A DNA stretch of 51,345 nucleotides from Alphaproteobacteria bacterium. Lineage in GTDB: Bacteria > Pseudomonadota > Alphaproteobacteria > Caulobacterales > Maricaulaceae. Made by a program: the position numbers and the translations under genes. Numbering within the stretch: position 1 is the first letter of the stretch; each line of letters starts with the position of its first letter. Positions 16,308 through 28,452 of the stretch are shown piece after piece. The DNA lies in contig JAJRSJ010000056.1 of the NCBI GenBank assembly GCA_024278855.1, positions 1 through 51,345 of the forward strand. The letters are read 5' to 3'. The notes under the pieces were generated by a model, which searched no databases, was not told where the DNA came from, and saw nothing but the letters and a program-made list of their open reading frames with translations.

Positions 16308-17537
16308 ATGGATTTAGGTGCAACAGATAAAGTAAAACCATTGATCGCAAAAGTGCGTAAAATGGTACGCGAGGAAATACTCGACCTAGACGCGGAATAC
16401 CACGCCGAAGTCGGCAAGGCTGGGGACCGGTTTAAATTTACGGACAGGCAAAACGAAATCCGCGAAGGCCTGAAGGCTAGAGCCAAAGCGGCTGGTATGT
16501 GGAATTTTTGGCTAACGGATTCTGATAAAGGTTACGGCCTGACCACGGTGGAATATGCATATCTGGCCGAGGAAATGGGTTGGTGTACATTGGCGCCTGA
16601 GGTGTTTAATTGTTCCGCACCAGACACCGGCAATATGGAAGTTTTGGAACGCTACGGCTCTGCGGCCCACAAGGAAAAATGGCTAAAACCATTGCTGGCA
16701 GGCGAAATCCGTTCGGCTTATTTGATGACCGAGCCGGGCGTGGCGTCCTCTGACGCCACCAATATGTCCTTTAGTGCCGTTAAGGACGGCGAAGAATGGG
16801 TGTTAAACGGTGAGAAATACTGGGCCAGTGGTGCCGGGGATCCGCGCTGTAAAGTCTATATTTTAATGGCGAAAACCGCCGACTATGGCCCGCGTCATGG
16901 GCGTCATAGCATGCTTGTGGTCGAGGCCGGGTTGCCGGGCATTGAAATCTTGCGGCCCATGCACGTATTTGGCCATGATGATGCGCCCCACGGCCATATG
17001 CATATAAAATTTACCGATGTGCGCATTCCGGCAGATGCTTTATTGATTGGTGAAGGCAGGGGGTTTGAGGTGTCTCAAGGAAGACTTGGCCCTGGCCGTA
17101 TCCATCATTGTATGCGCGCCGTAGGTCAGGCGGAACGGGCATTGGAGCTGTTGTGCAAACGCTCATTGGAGCGCGAAGCGTTCGGCAAAGTCTTGGCCAA
17201 ACTGGGCGCAAATTACGACATTATCGCCGAAGCCCGCATTGAGATTGAACAAACAAGGCTCTTGTGCCTCAAGGCCGCATGGATGATGGACCAGGGCGAT
17301 TTTCGCGGTGCAGCCCCGTATATTTCCATGATCAAGGTCGCCGCCCCGCGCACGGCACTCAAAATTATTGACGAATCTATCCAAATGCACGGCGGCACGG
17401 GTGTATCCCAAGACACACCTTTAGCCTATATGTGGACGGCCGTCAGAACCCTGCGCCTAGCCGACGGCCCCGACGCCGTTCACCGTATGCAAGTGGCCAG
17501 ACGCGAGTTGAAACCTTATACGAATACTAAAGTTTAA
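16308..17537 (+). CDS. Acyl-CoA dehydrogenase 3, ACAD10/11-like
   Basis: A 409-residue acyl-CoA dehydrogenase with MTEPGVASSDATN, LNGEKYWASGAGDPRC, the GRLGPGRIHHCMR segment, SLEREAFGKVL and a C-terminal LRLADGPDAVH (acidic residue near 386). These strings are characteristic of the ACAD10/11-type branch rather than of short- or medium-chain enzymes. In mammals this domain is fused to an APH-type kinase. Here the kinase is a separate gene two positions upstream in the same operon, so this is the most likely enzyme to process the phosphorylated 4-hydroxyacyl-CoA. It ends 3 bp from the convergent amidohydrolase gene. Confidence 0.9.
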   Translation: MDLGATDKVKPLIAKVRKMVREEILDLDAEYHAEVGKAGDRFKFTDRQNEIREGLKARAKAAGMWNFWLTDSDKGYGLTTVEYAYLAEEMGWCTLAPEVFNCSAPDTGNMEVLERYGSAAHKEKWLKPLLAGEIRSAYLMTEPGVASSDATNMSFSAVKDGEEWVLNGEKYWASGAGDPRCKVYILMAKTADYGPRHGRHSMLVVEAGLPGIEILRPMHVFGHDDAPHGHMHIKFTDVRIPADALLIGEGRGFEVSQGRLGPGRIHHCMRAVGQAERALELLCKRSLEREAFGKVLAKLGANYDIIAEARIEIEQTRLLCLKAAWMMDQGDFRGAAPYISMIKVAAPRTALKIIDESIQMHGGTGVSQDTPLAYMWTAVRTLRLADGPDAVHRMQVARRELKPYTNTKV

Positions 17538-17540
17538 GGT

Positions 17541-19271
17541 TTAGGGCGCGGCACGGTAAACAATCTCGCCGTCTACAATCGTCATAACGGGTTTGACCTT
17601 TAGGATATCGGCCTCGTCGATGGTCATTATATCTTGGTCAAATATTGTAAAGTCTGCGTGTTGGCCTTGGGCGATTTTACCCGTTTGGTCTTCAGCAAAT
17701 GCAGCGTAGGCGGGCCATGCGGTTAACATCTCAAGTGCCAGTTCACGACTGACGGCCTCGTTTGGATACCAACCATCCGTGCTGAACCCTTTCATATCTT
17801 TACGGGCGACGGCGGCGTAAAATTCTATGCGCGGGTCGCCGCGCTCCACCGGTGCATCGCTACCCGCCGCAATTTTTACACCGCTTTTTATCAAGCTATT
17901 CCACGCATATCCGCCCCTCAGTCGTTCCACCCCAAGACGCTCCACGGCAAAATGCAAATCTCCAATGGCATGGGAGGGCTGCATGGAGGCGATAACGCCC
18001 AGCTCTGAAAACCGTTTTAAATCTGCCATATTCAAAATTTGCGCATGTTCAATGCGCCAACGCGGGCTGGCGACTTTACGCTCGGCGGCAGGGACATTGG
18101 CAAAAGCTTCTGCGTACCAATCCAGTACCAACCTGTTGGCCCTGTCCCCAATGGCATGGGTACTAATTTGTAGGCCGCCGCGCAGTGAGCGCTCCAAAAT
18201 CGGCATGATTTTATCGCGTGTGGTCAGCATAAGGCCCATATTGTCAGCCTCATCCGCATAGGGTTCAAGTAAGGCCGCACCGCGTGATCCCAACGCACCA
18301 TCTGCATATAGTTTTATAGCCCGTGTGACCACGCGGCCATTTTGACTGGTTTTGGGGCCATTTGCCGCTATTGCCTTCAGCAGGTCGTCAGCGCCCTTCA
18401 TATCTACTGCGTTATAGACCCGGATTTTCAACAAGCCATCGTCGGACAATTGCCCAATCAAATCGACATCTTCCGCAATAACCGACATGGATTGAATGCC
18501 TGTCCAACTGTAAGCGGCGTAAACTTTTGAACCTTTTATATAGGCGGTACGGCGCCGCTCAGGGGTAATTTCAGCCAACAGACCCGTGACCAACGACATG
18601 GCATTGTCGATCAACATGCCTGTAGGTTCACCGTCTGTGCCGAGCAGGATGCTACCGCCAAATGGGGCTTTCGTATTTTTGTCAATGCCCGCAGCTGCCA
18701 GGGCTTGGCTATTGGCGACAATGGCGTGGCCATCAGCACGTTGCAAAATAACCGGATGATTTGGTGATACGGCATCAAGATCAGTGCGCGTCGGGAAACG
18801 GTTTTCCGGCCAATGGGTTTCGATCCAACCGCGCCCGTAAATGGTTTCGCCTTTTGGGGTATTGGTAACGGCTAGGGACACTTTTTCCGCCAATAATTTT
18901 ATGGACGGTATACCTTCAAGGTTTAGGGTCATTTCGCGCAATCCGATCCCCAGTAAATGGGCATGGGAATCGACAAACCCCGGATAGACATAGGCACCTT
19001 TTAAATCAATAATAGCTTGCTCAGCACCGCATATATCCGCGCTTCCGTGTCGGGAAATTTCATAAATTTTACCGTTTTTTATAGACATATCCCTCAAGCT
19101 CAGAACGCCCTTCGGGCCGTAGTAATTTGCATTTTTTATACACAAACCAACGGAATTGACCCCGTTTAGAGCTGCGGATTTGTCAATTTGATTGCTGTTG
19201 CTATCTTTTGGTGTACATGCACTTGCTAATAAACATATCCCGAAGACCGACGTAAAAAAAGCAGATTTCAT
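17541..19271 (-). CDS. YtcJ-like amidohydrolase, lipoprotein
   Basis: A 576-residue metal-dependent hydrolase of the amidohydrolase superfamily. It starts MKSAFFTSVFGICLLASAC, a lipoprotein signal with lipobox LASAC, so it is envelope-anchored. Core motifs are PGFVDSHAHLLG (HxH), LYADGALGSRGAAL, STHAIGDRAN, WRIEHAQIL and AAGSDAPVERGDPR. YtcJ-type proteins act on N-acyl or carbamoyl compounds and most are uncharacterised. I chose the ATG at 19271 because GGGAG lies eight bases upstream; an in-frame ATG 13 codons earlier would spoil the signal peptide. It is convergent with the dehydrogenase operon and lies downstream of the kinase-receiver gene, with a 98-bp gap. Confidence 0.88.
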   Translation of the reverse strand: MKSAFFTSVFGICLLASACTPKDSNSNQIDKSAALNGVNSVGLCIKNANYYGPKGVLSLRDMSIKNGKIYEISRHGSADICGAEQAIIDLKGAYVYPGFVDSHAHLLGIGLREMTLNLEGIPSIKLLAEKVSLAVTNTPKGETIYGRGWIETHWPENRFPTRTDLDAVSPNHPVILQRADGHAIVANSQALAAAGIDKNTKAPFGGSILLGTDGEPTGMLIDNAMSLVTGLLAEITPERRRTAYIKGSKVYAAYSWTGIQSMSVIAEDVDLIGQLSDDGLLKIRVYNAVDMKGADDLLKAIAANGPKTSQNGRVVTRAIKLYADGALGSRGAALLEPYADEADNMGLMLTTRDKIMPILERSLRGGLQISTHAIGDRANRLVLDWYAEAFANVPAAERKVASPRWRIEHAQILNMADLKRFSELGVIASMQPSHAIGDLHFAVERLGVERLRGGYAWNSLIKSGVKIAAGSDAPVERGDPRIEFYAAVARKDMKGFSTDGWYPNEAVSRELALEMLTAWPAYAAFAEDQTGKIAQGQHADFTIFDQDIMTIDEADILKVKPVMTIVDGEIVYRAAP

Positions 19272-19369
19272 GGTAAATTCTCCCTTGGCTAATGTCTTGT
19301 AACACAGCAAAGGGCTAAGGCCAAGCCGCAGATATAAACGGCTAATATATATTTCAGAATGTTTGGTTG

Positions 19370-20359
19370 TTAAACAGCGACGCTTTTATAAGGTAGGGCG
19401 GCGTTTTCAAAAACCCTCAAAAGGTCTGCTTTTCGAAAAGGCTTTGCCAAAGTATCGTCCATGCCAATCTTTTGGCACAAACGCATATGTTGATAGTGGG
19501 GATCTGCGGTCATTGCGACTATACGCACACCGGCCCAGTTTTGCCCGCTCTCACGGATTTTCAATGTCGCTTCAATACCGTCAAGTACAGGCATGTGAAT
19601 ATCCATAAGGACTAAATCTACCGGGCAAGTGTGCAGAATTTCAAGGGCGTCATAGCCATTGGCCGCAGTATATATCTTGGCAATATGGTCATCTAGCATG
19701 ATTTTAACGGTCAATTGATTGAGGTTATAATCATCGACAACCAGAATTTTATACGCAGAGAATTTACGAAAATCAGACACAGAATAAGCATGGGCCGGGC
19801 CATGTAGGGGTTCTATCACTGGTGTATAAGGAAGTAGAAGCGAGAAAGTTGCGCCGTTGTTAACTTGGCTATTCACCAAAATTTGCCCACCGATCTGGCC
19901 CATCAAACCTTGGGTTATGGGCAGGCTTGTATCAACATATCCGTAAGCTTTTTTGTGCGGTTGATCTTGGGAGGCTGTATTGTTGAAAACTGCGTCTAGA
20001 ACCGATTGTTCCATACCAACACCATTGTCCTGAACGCTTAACACAAGATATGGCTTGCCTTGCTTGGATATAATTTTGGTGACTATGATTTTAACTGTGC
20101 CACCTTGTGCATGTTTTATGGCGTTTGAAACAATATTATTTAAGCAATATTGAATTTTATGCGCATCAATTGGCAAGGTTTCGGGTATGTCATTTGCGAT
20201 ATGCACCACGAGCTTAGTATTTTGTGCATCCGCTTGTTTTTGCCAAATCGACATAATCGCATTTACGGAACGGCGCGCCTGAAAGTGGAATTCAGTCGCA
20301 CACACCGGGTTCGCCGGCGCATCTTGCTTTGCTTGATCAATGTGCGATTTTTTCTTCAT
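19370..20359 (-). CDS. HATPase-receiver hybrid protein lacking a canonical phosphoacceptor histidine
   Basis: A 329-residue cytoplasmic signalling protein. Residues about 45-180 are a histidine-kinase ATPase domain with N-box NNIVSNAIKHA (74-84) and G1 box DNGVGM (111-116). Residues 203-325 are a receiver domain with D209-D210, phospho-acceptor D253 (LMDIHMP), T284 and K306. What is missing is a HisKA dimerisation domain with an H-E-x-R-x-P-type box; only about 30 residues of the second helix (RRSVNAIMSIWQKQ) precede the ATPase. No membrane span or sensor domain is visible. It may act as a phosphatase or adaptor, or be the remnant of a longer hybrid kinase. The domain calls are firm; the role is unknown. 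Confidence 0.8.
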   Translation of the reverse strand: MKKKSHIDQAKQDAPANPVCATEFHFQARRSVNAIMSIWQKQADAQNTKLVVHIANDIPETLPIDAHKIQYCLNNIVSNAIKHAQGGTVKIIVTKIISKQGKPYLVLSVQDNGVGMEQSVLDAVFNNTASQDQPHKKAYGYVDTSLPITQGLMGQIGGQILVNSQVNNGATFSLLLPYTPVIEPLHGPAHAYSVSDFRKFSAYKILVVDDYNLNQLTVKIMLDDHIAKIYTAANGYDALEILHTCPVDLVLMDIHMPVLDGIEATLKIRESGQNWAGVRIVAMTADPHYQHMRLCQKIGMDDTLAKPFRKADLLRVFENAALPYKSVAV

Positions 20360-20467
20360 TCTATACCCAGCCCAATCCCCAAGGCAGGCTTAATATAGTA
20401 ACACCACAAATATAAGTTTAAGTAGAATGGTTTACGCGGTGTAAAATTATCAGTACACTGCGGCCGC

Positions 20468-23303
<2,836 letters not shown>

Positions 23304-23394
23304 GTTGTTCCTTTCAAATTGTACAAGAGGCAGGCTACGCACTCATCATGGGTAGCGATAAACATCACATACAATATTTAAAACCCCGCTCATG

Positions 23395-23408
23395 CCTGCG
23401 TATGCAGG
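23395..23408. repeat. Small palindrome in operon gap
   Basis: CCTGC (23395-23399) and GCAGG (23404-23408) form a hairpin with a GTAT loop in the 172-bp gap between the ureidopropionase and transporter genes. The surrounding text (CATGCCTGCGTATGCAGGTATC) resembles common proteobacterial intergenic repeats of the 'CCTGC...GCAGG' kind. It has no T-run, so it is not a terminator; it may adjust mRNA stability of the distal operon genes. Confidence 0.5.
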
Positions 23409-23475
23409 TATCTATTTCCGCCGCTTGCCGCGATAGGTTGCCAATATGGTTTATTTATATCTTTAGCCAAGCCAG

Positions 23476-24345
23476 TTACTCACTCTCCACCAGTTTCCCA
23501 TAAGCGTCCGGTCTTCGGTCGCGGAAAAATTGCCAGAGGTCGCGGACTTCTTTGACTACGTCCATATCCATGTCGTGGATGAGGAGTTCGTCCTTGTCGC
23601 GGGAGGCTTCTTTTTCGATTTGCCCGCGCGGGTTGACGAAATAGGATTGGCCGTAAAATTCGCCGATGTCCCAGGGTTGTTCGCGGCCCACCCGGTTGAT
23701 GGCTCCGATATAACAGCCATTAGCGGCGGCTGAAGCAGGTTGCTCCAACTTCCAGAGATACTCCGACAAGCCGGCCACAGTCGCGGACGGGTTGACGATA
23801 TATTCCGCCCCGTTCAAAGCCAACGCCCGCCAGCCTTCGGGGAAGTGGCGGTCATAACAAATATAGACGCCAAGCTTGCAATATTTAGTCTTGAACACTG
23901 GCCAGTTTGATTTGCCGGGCTTGAAGAAAAACTTCTCCCAAAAGCCGGAAACCTGCGGGATATGGGTCTTGCGGTATTTGCCCAGATATGTCCCGTCCGC
24001 GTCAATCACTGCGGCGGTGTTGTAGTAAACCCCCGTCACATCATCAGCCTCATAAATAGGCACGACAATCACCATATCATATTTTTTGGCATATTTTTGC
24101 ATCAATTTTGTCGTCGGCCCGTCCGGTATACTTTCCGCCGCATCAAACCATTTCACATCCTGGCTCGGACAAAAATAAGGCTGGGTGAACACTTCCTGGA
24201 AACACAAAACCTGCACGCCTTTCTCGCCCGCTTCTTCGATATACGGAATATGCGCCGCAATCATCGCTTTGGTAATTTCAGCGGGTGATTTATCAGTGCT
24301 TTCCTTGAGGGCCATCTGAATAAGCCCGCCGCGTAGTTTCGTCAT
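23476..24345 (-). CDS. pydC: N-carbamoyl-beta-alanine amidohydrolase (beta-ureidopropionase), nitrilase family
   Basis: A 289-residue enzyme of the nitrilase superfamily that releases ammonia and CO2 from N-carbamoyl-beta-alanine or its methyl analogue, giving beta-alanine or 3-aminoisobutyrate. The catalytic triad is complete: E51 (CFQEVF), K126 (YRKTHIP) and C163 (ICYDRHFPEG). The segment RKTHIPQVSGFWEKFFF is typical of bacterial and plant-type carbamoylase relatives. It lies in the pyrimidine operon between the semialdehyde dehydrogenase and the transporter. Cytoplasmic, with no signal peptide. Confidence 0.92.
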   Translation of the reverse strand: MTKLRGGLIQMALKESTDKSPAEITKAMIAAHIPYIEEAGEKGVQVLCFQEVFTQPYFCPSQDVKWFDAAESIPDGPTTKLMQKYAKKYDMVIVVPIYEADDVTGVYYNTAAVIDADGTYLGKYRKTHIPQVSGFWEKFFFKPGKSNWPVFKTKYCKLGVYICYDRHFPEGWRALALNGAEYIVNPSATVAGLSEYLWKLEQPASAAANGCYIGAINRVGREQPWDIGEFYGQSYFVNPRGQIEKEASRDKDELLIHDMDMDVVKEVRDLWQFFRDRRPDAYGKLVESE

Positions 24346-24354
24346 ATCTAACTC

Positions 24355-25851
24355 CTATCCATTGCTGGGAAATGTGAATTGTGCACCAGAGCGAATACCC
24401 GTAGGCCAACGTGTGGTCACGGTTTTCAGGCGTGTGTAAAAATGTACGGCTTCGGGGCCGTATATACCGTGGGCACCAAAGCTTGAACGCTTCCAACCGC
24501 CAAAACTGTGATAGGCGACAGGGACGGGGATGGGCACATTGATGCCGACCATGCCCACTTTAATCCGTTTGGCGAAATCACGGGCTGCATCACCGTCGCG
24601 GGTGAAAATCGCTGTGCCATTGCCGTATTCATGGTCATTGATAAGCCTAACCGCGTCCTTGTAACTGTCTGCACGAAGTACACTAAGGACAGGCCCGAAA
24701 ATTTCAGTTTTATAGATATTCATCTTGGGCGTCACATGGTCAAGCAATGTGCCGCCAATCCAAAACCCGTTCTCATAACCTTGCGGTTTCAAACCGCGCC
24801 CATCGACCACGACGTTCGCGCCTTCTGTTTTGCCCGTAGCAATCAAATCCGCAATGCGGTCGCGGGCTTCCCGCGTAATGATTGGCCCCATTTCAGCGCT
24901 ACTATCCGTACTTGGCCCGATTTTCATCGCTGCCACTTGTGGAGCCAGTTTTTCCACCAGCCTGTCCGCCGTATCTTGACCAATGGGAACCGCCACGGAA
25001 ATCGCCATACAGCGTTCGCCCGCCGAGCCAAAGCCCGCACCCATCAGAGCGTCTGCGGCTTGGTCAAGATCAGCGTCGGGCATAATAATCATATGGTTTG
25101 TCGCCCCGCCCAAAGCCTGCACCCGTTTACCCGCCGCGCAGCCGCGTGTGTAGACATATTGCGCTATAGGCGTCGAGCCAACGAAACTCACCGCCTCAAT
25201 GTCCGGATGGTCAAGCACCGCGTCTACCGCGTCCTTGCCGCCGTGGACGATATTGAAAATACCGTCCGGAAAGCCTGCTTCTTTGAGCAGTTCAAAAATC
25301 AAATTGGCCGAAGACGGGTCACGCTCGGATGGTTTAAGCACGAATGTATTGCCGCAGGCCAGCGCCATAGGGATCATCCACAAAGGCACCATGGAGGGGA
25401 AATTAAACGGGGTTATGCCTGCAACAACGCCTAAGGGTTGGCGTTCTGAATGGGTGTCAATACCGGGGCCAACATCGGCCGAGAAACTACCGTTTAAATG
25501 GGACGGTATGCCGGCCGCAAATTCAACCACTTCCAATGCACGGGTCACCTCGCCCAAAGCGTCGGCGTGGGTTTTTCCGTGTTCGGCGGAGAGGGTTTTT
25601 GCAATCTCGTCGGCGCGTTCATTCATAACGGCGTGTAATTTAAACATCAGCCTGGCCCGCTTGGCCGGCGGTGTGGCGCTCCAGTCCGCGAAAGCGTCTT
25701 GAGTGGCTTTCACGGCGGCGTCTACATCGGCGCTTGCGCCCAAGACAACCGCGCCAGTCTGTTCGCCCGTGGCCGGATTGTAAACGGGTTGGGTGTCGTC
25801 TGTACTGCCTGTGGTATAGTGTCCGCCAATAATGTGTTTGATGATTTTCAT
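24355..25851 (-). CDS. mmsA: Methylmalonate/malonate-semialdehyde dehydrogenase (CoA-acylating)
   Basis: A 498-residue CoA-dependent aldehyde dehydrogenase. The catalytic cysteine is C281 (GSAGERCMAIS), and GGATNHMIIMPDADLD around residue 250 replaces the LELGGK segment and its general-base Glu found in ordinary aldehyde dehydrogenases, a hallmark of this family. It converts methylmalonate semialdehyde to propionyl-CoA and malonate semialdehyde to acetyl-CoA. Here it is the final oxidation step for the products of thymine and uracil breakdown. It starts 2 bp after the aminotransferase stop, so it is co-transcribed. The same enzyme could also serve valine or inositol catabolism. Confidence 0.94.
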   Translation of the reverse strand: MKIIKHIIGGHYTTGSTDDTQPVYNPATGEQTGAVVLGASADVDAAVKATQDAFADWSATPPAKRARLMFKLHAVMNERADEIAKTLSAEHGKTHADALGEVTRALEVVEFAAGIPSHLNGSFSADVGPGIDTHSERQPLGVVAGITPFNFPSMVPLWMIPMALACGNTFVLKPSERDPSSANLIFELLKEAGFPDGIFNIVHGGKDAVDAVLDHPDIEAVSFVGSTPIAQYVYTRGCAAGKRVQALGGATNHMIIMPDADLDQAADALMGAGFGSAGERCMAISVAVPIGQDTADRLVEKLAPQVAAMKIGPSTDSSAEMGPIITREARDRIADLIATGKTEGANVVVDGRGLKPQGYENGFWIGGTLLDHVTPKMNIYKTEIFGPVLSVLRADSYKDAVRLINDHEYGNGTAIFTRDGDAARDFAKRIKVGMVGINVPIPVPVAYHSFGGWKRSSFGAHGIYGPEAVHFYTRLKTVTTRWPTGIRSGAQFTFPSNG

Positions 25852-25853
25852 AG

Positions 25854-27173
25854 CTAGTCAATTGTCTTAAGGACATCACGCATAGTTTTGAACATGAAAT
25901 CAATGTGTGGTTTTTCGATAATCAACGGCGGCGAGAAGGCGATGATGTCGCCTGTGGTGCGGATGAGCAGACCTTTATCGTAAGCTTTTAAGAAAGCCTC
26001 CGTAGCCCGCTTGGTGACTTTACCGGGAATGCTTTCGAGCTCCACCGCACCAATCAAGCCCATATTGCGAATATCTTTGACGTGGGGAAGCCCGCGCAAA
26101 GAATGAACCGCGTCTTCCCAATATGACCAAAGCTTGGTGCCTTTGTAAAACAGCTCTTCTTCTTCATAAGTATCCAATGTCGCAAGCGCTGCCGCACAAG
26201 CCATTGGATTGCCGCCGTAAGTATAGCCGTGAAATAGCTCGATCAACGCCTCCGGCCCTTGCATGAAAGCATCATATACATGGTCATGGGCGAACACTGC
26301 GCCCATGGGAATAACGCCGTTGGCGATGGCTTTGGCGGTGCAAACAATGTCGGCTTCAATACCGAAATAGTTGGATGCGAACGGTTTGCCCATACGGCCA
26401 AACCCGGTAATCACCTCGTCAAATATGAGCAAAATTCCATGCTTTTTAGTAATTTCGCGTAAGCGTTCCAGATAGCCTTTGGGCGGCATAATCACGCCCG
26501 CCGACCCGGCGATAGGTTCGACAATGACGGCGGCTATAGTTGACGGATCGTGCAGTTCACACAGCCGTTCCAAATCATCGGCCAAATAAGCTCCGTGTTC
26601 TGGCTGGCCTTTGGTGAACAGGTTTTCCTCCAACCCGTGGGTGTGGCGCAAATGGTCGATGCCGGTTACAAGTGTGCCAAACATCTTGCGGTTGGCCGGC
26701 ATACCGCCTACGGACATGCCGCCAAAGTTAACCCCGTGATAGCCTTTTTCGCGGCCAATCAAACGGGTGCGGTGACCTTCGCCCCTTGCCCGGTGATAGG
26801 CAATGGCGATCTTGAGCGCCGTCTCGACGCTCTCCGAGCCTGAATTGGTAAAAAATATGTGATTAAGATCGCCCGGCATGATAGCTTTTAGGCGGTTTGC
26901 CAATTCGAACGCCTTGGGGGGGCCCATTTGAAAGCCGGGGGAATAATCAAGCTCGGCAACTTGTTGCTGCACGGCTTTGACAATGCGCGGGCGCTTATGG
27001 CCGGCATTGCAGCACCACAGCCCGGCAATGCCGTCCAAGACTTGGCGACCATCATGTGTGGTGTAATACATGCCGTCGGCGGCCACAAACAAGCGCGGTT
27101 TTTTCTTAAAAGCCCGGTTGGGTGTAAAACCCATCCAATAGGCGTCGAGGTCATTTGGGACTGGTGTATTCAT
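25854..27173 (-). CDS. Beta-alanine (omega-amino acid)-pyruvate aminotransferase
   Basis: A 439-residue class III PLP aminotransferase. The PLP lysine is K281 (CTAKAIANG) and D252 (IFDEVITGFGR) binds the pyridine nitrogen. Strings such as FTNSGSESVETALK, YHGVNFGG and FHGYTYGGNP place it with omega-amino acid:pyruvate aminotransferases, which turn beta-alanine into malonate semialdehyde and alanine. The ATG at 27173 is preferred because GGAG lies ten bases upstream and the protein then begins MNTPVPNDLDAYW; an earlier in-frame ATG at 27200 lies inside preA. It links ureidopropionase and mmsA in the operon pathway. Confidence 0.92.
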   Translation of the reverse strand: MNTPVPNDLDAYWMGFTPNRAFKKKPRLFVAADGMYYTTHDGRQVLDGIAGLWCCNAGHKRPRIVKAVQQQVAELDYSPGFQMGPPKAFELANRLKAIMPGDLNHIFFTNSGSESVETALKIAIAYHRARGEGHRTRLIGREKGYHGVNFGGMSVGGMPANRKMFGTLVTGIDHLRHTHGLEENLFTKGQPEHGAYLADDLERLCELHDPSTIAAVIVEPIAGSAGVIMPPKGYLERLREITKKHGILLIFDEVITGFGRMGKPFASNYFGIEADIVCTAKAIANGVIPMGAVFAHDHVYDAFMQGPEALIELFHGYTYGGNPMACAAALATLDTYEEEELFYKGTKLWSYWEDAVHSLRGLPHVKDIRNMGLIGAVELESIPGKVTKRATEAFLKAYDKGLLIRTTGDIIAFSPPLIIEKPHIDFMFKTMRDVLKTID

Positions 27174-27177
27174 GAGG

Positions 27178-28452
27178 TCATTCTCCACGCACTTCACCAC
27201 TAATTGGTGAAATCTCCGGCCAGGTTTGATAGGGCAGGCCGTTGTCTACTGGCTCCATGGTGATGCAGTCCGGCACCGGACAAACATGGGCGCACAAATT
27301 ACAGCCTACACAGTCCGCGTCTACGACAGTAAATTCCCGGCCCGTTTCTGTTGGCTTGATGGTAATCGCCTGATGGGAGGTGTCCTCGCAGACAATATGA
27401 CAAAGCCCGCACTCAATACATTTATCTTTATCGATGACGGCTTTGAGATCATAATTCATATTCAGATCATTCCAGTTGACCGTATTCTTGGTGGCTAGCC
27501 CGCGAAAATCCTCGATGCTTTTATAGCCTTTGGCGTCCATAAAATCCGACAGACCTTCATTTAAGTCCTCGATGATTTTAAACCCGTACAGCATAACTGC
27601 AGTACACACCTGCAAAGCATTAGCGCCCAGCGCAATAAATTCCGCCGCGTCGCGCCAAGTGGTAATGCCGCCAATAGCCGAAATATCCAGGTCTCTGGTT
27701 TCGACGGCCCGGGCGATTTCGGCGACCATGTGCAGGGCTATGGGTTTGACGGCGCTACCGCAATAACCGCCGTGGGTGCCTTTGCCGTCGACCACCGGGG
27801 TCGGGGCCATAACATCCAGATCCACCCCGATGATGGAATTGACCGTGTTAATTAAAGCCACCGCATGAGCCCCGCCTTTTAAGGCCGCTTCGGCAGGCAA
27901 GAGAATGTCCGTTGTGTTGGGGGTTAATTTGGTAAACACGGGTATATCGACGACCTCGCGTACCCAACGTGTGGTATTTTCAACAAGTTCCGGCACTTGA
28001 CCAATGGCCGATCCCATACCGCGCTCGCACATGCCGTGAGGGCAGCCCAGATTTAGCTCTATCCCGTGAACGCCTGAACCCGCAATTTTTATGGCTAGCT
28101 CTTTCCAAAGCTCTTCTTCCACCGGGGCCATCATAGAGCCGATGATGATCCGGTCGGGCCAATTTTTGCGTACTTGTTCGATTTCGCGCAAATTTACGTC
28201 GAGAGGCCGGTCTGAAATCAGTTCAATATTATTGATACCCAAAATGCCGCGCCCTGTGTCTTTGTGAACGCCGTAGCGGGAGCTAACATTGACCACGGGC
28301 GGATCTACGCCCAGAGTTTTCCATACCACACCGCCCCAGCCAGCCGCAAAAGCGCGCTCGACATTATACTGCTTGTCGGTCGGCGGTGCGGAGGCGAGCC
28401 AAAACGGATTGATGCTTTCTATGCCGGCGATTACGCATCTAAGATCAGCCAT
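27178..28452 (-). CDS. preA: NAD-dependent dihydropyrimidine dehydrogenase subunit PreA
   Basis: A 424-residue FMN- and iron-sulfur-containing subunit that reduces uracil and thymine to the 5,6-dihydro forms. The N-terminal TIM barrel is dihydroorotate-dehydrogenase-like (LASAPPTDKQYNVERAF, ELNLGCPHGM, KLTPNTTDI, SAIGGITTW). The C-terminus carries two 4Fe-4S motifs, CIECGLCHIVC and CVGCNLCAHVCP. It begins immediately after the preT stop with no spacer, so the two subunits should be made together. With preT it is equivalent to the single eukaryotic DPYD chain. Confidence 0.95.
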   Translation of the reverse strand: MADLRCVIAGIESINPFWLASAPPTDKQYNVERAFAAGWGGVVWKTLGVDPPVVNVSSRYGVHKDTGRGILGINNIELISDRPLDVNLREIEQVRKNWPDRIIIGSMMAPVEEELWKELAIKIAGSGVHGIELNLGCPHGMCERGMGSAIGQVPELVENTTRWVREVVDIPVFTKLTPNTTDILLPAEAALKGGAHAVALINTVNSIIGVDLDVMAPTPVVDGKGTHGGYCGSAVKPIALHMVAEIARAVETRDLDISAIGGITTWRDAAEFIALGANALQVCTAVMLYGFKIIEDLNEGLSDFMDAKGYKSIEDFRGLATKNTVNWNDLNMNYDLKAVIDKDKCIECGLCHIVCEDTSHQAITIKPTETGREFTVVDADCVGCNLCAHVCPVPDCITMEPVDNGLPYQTWPEISPISGEVRGE

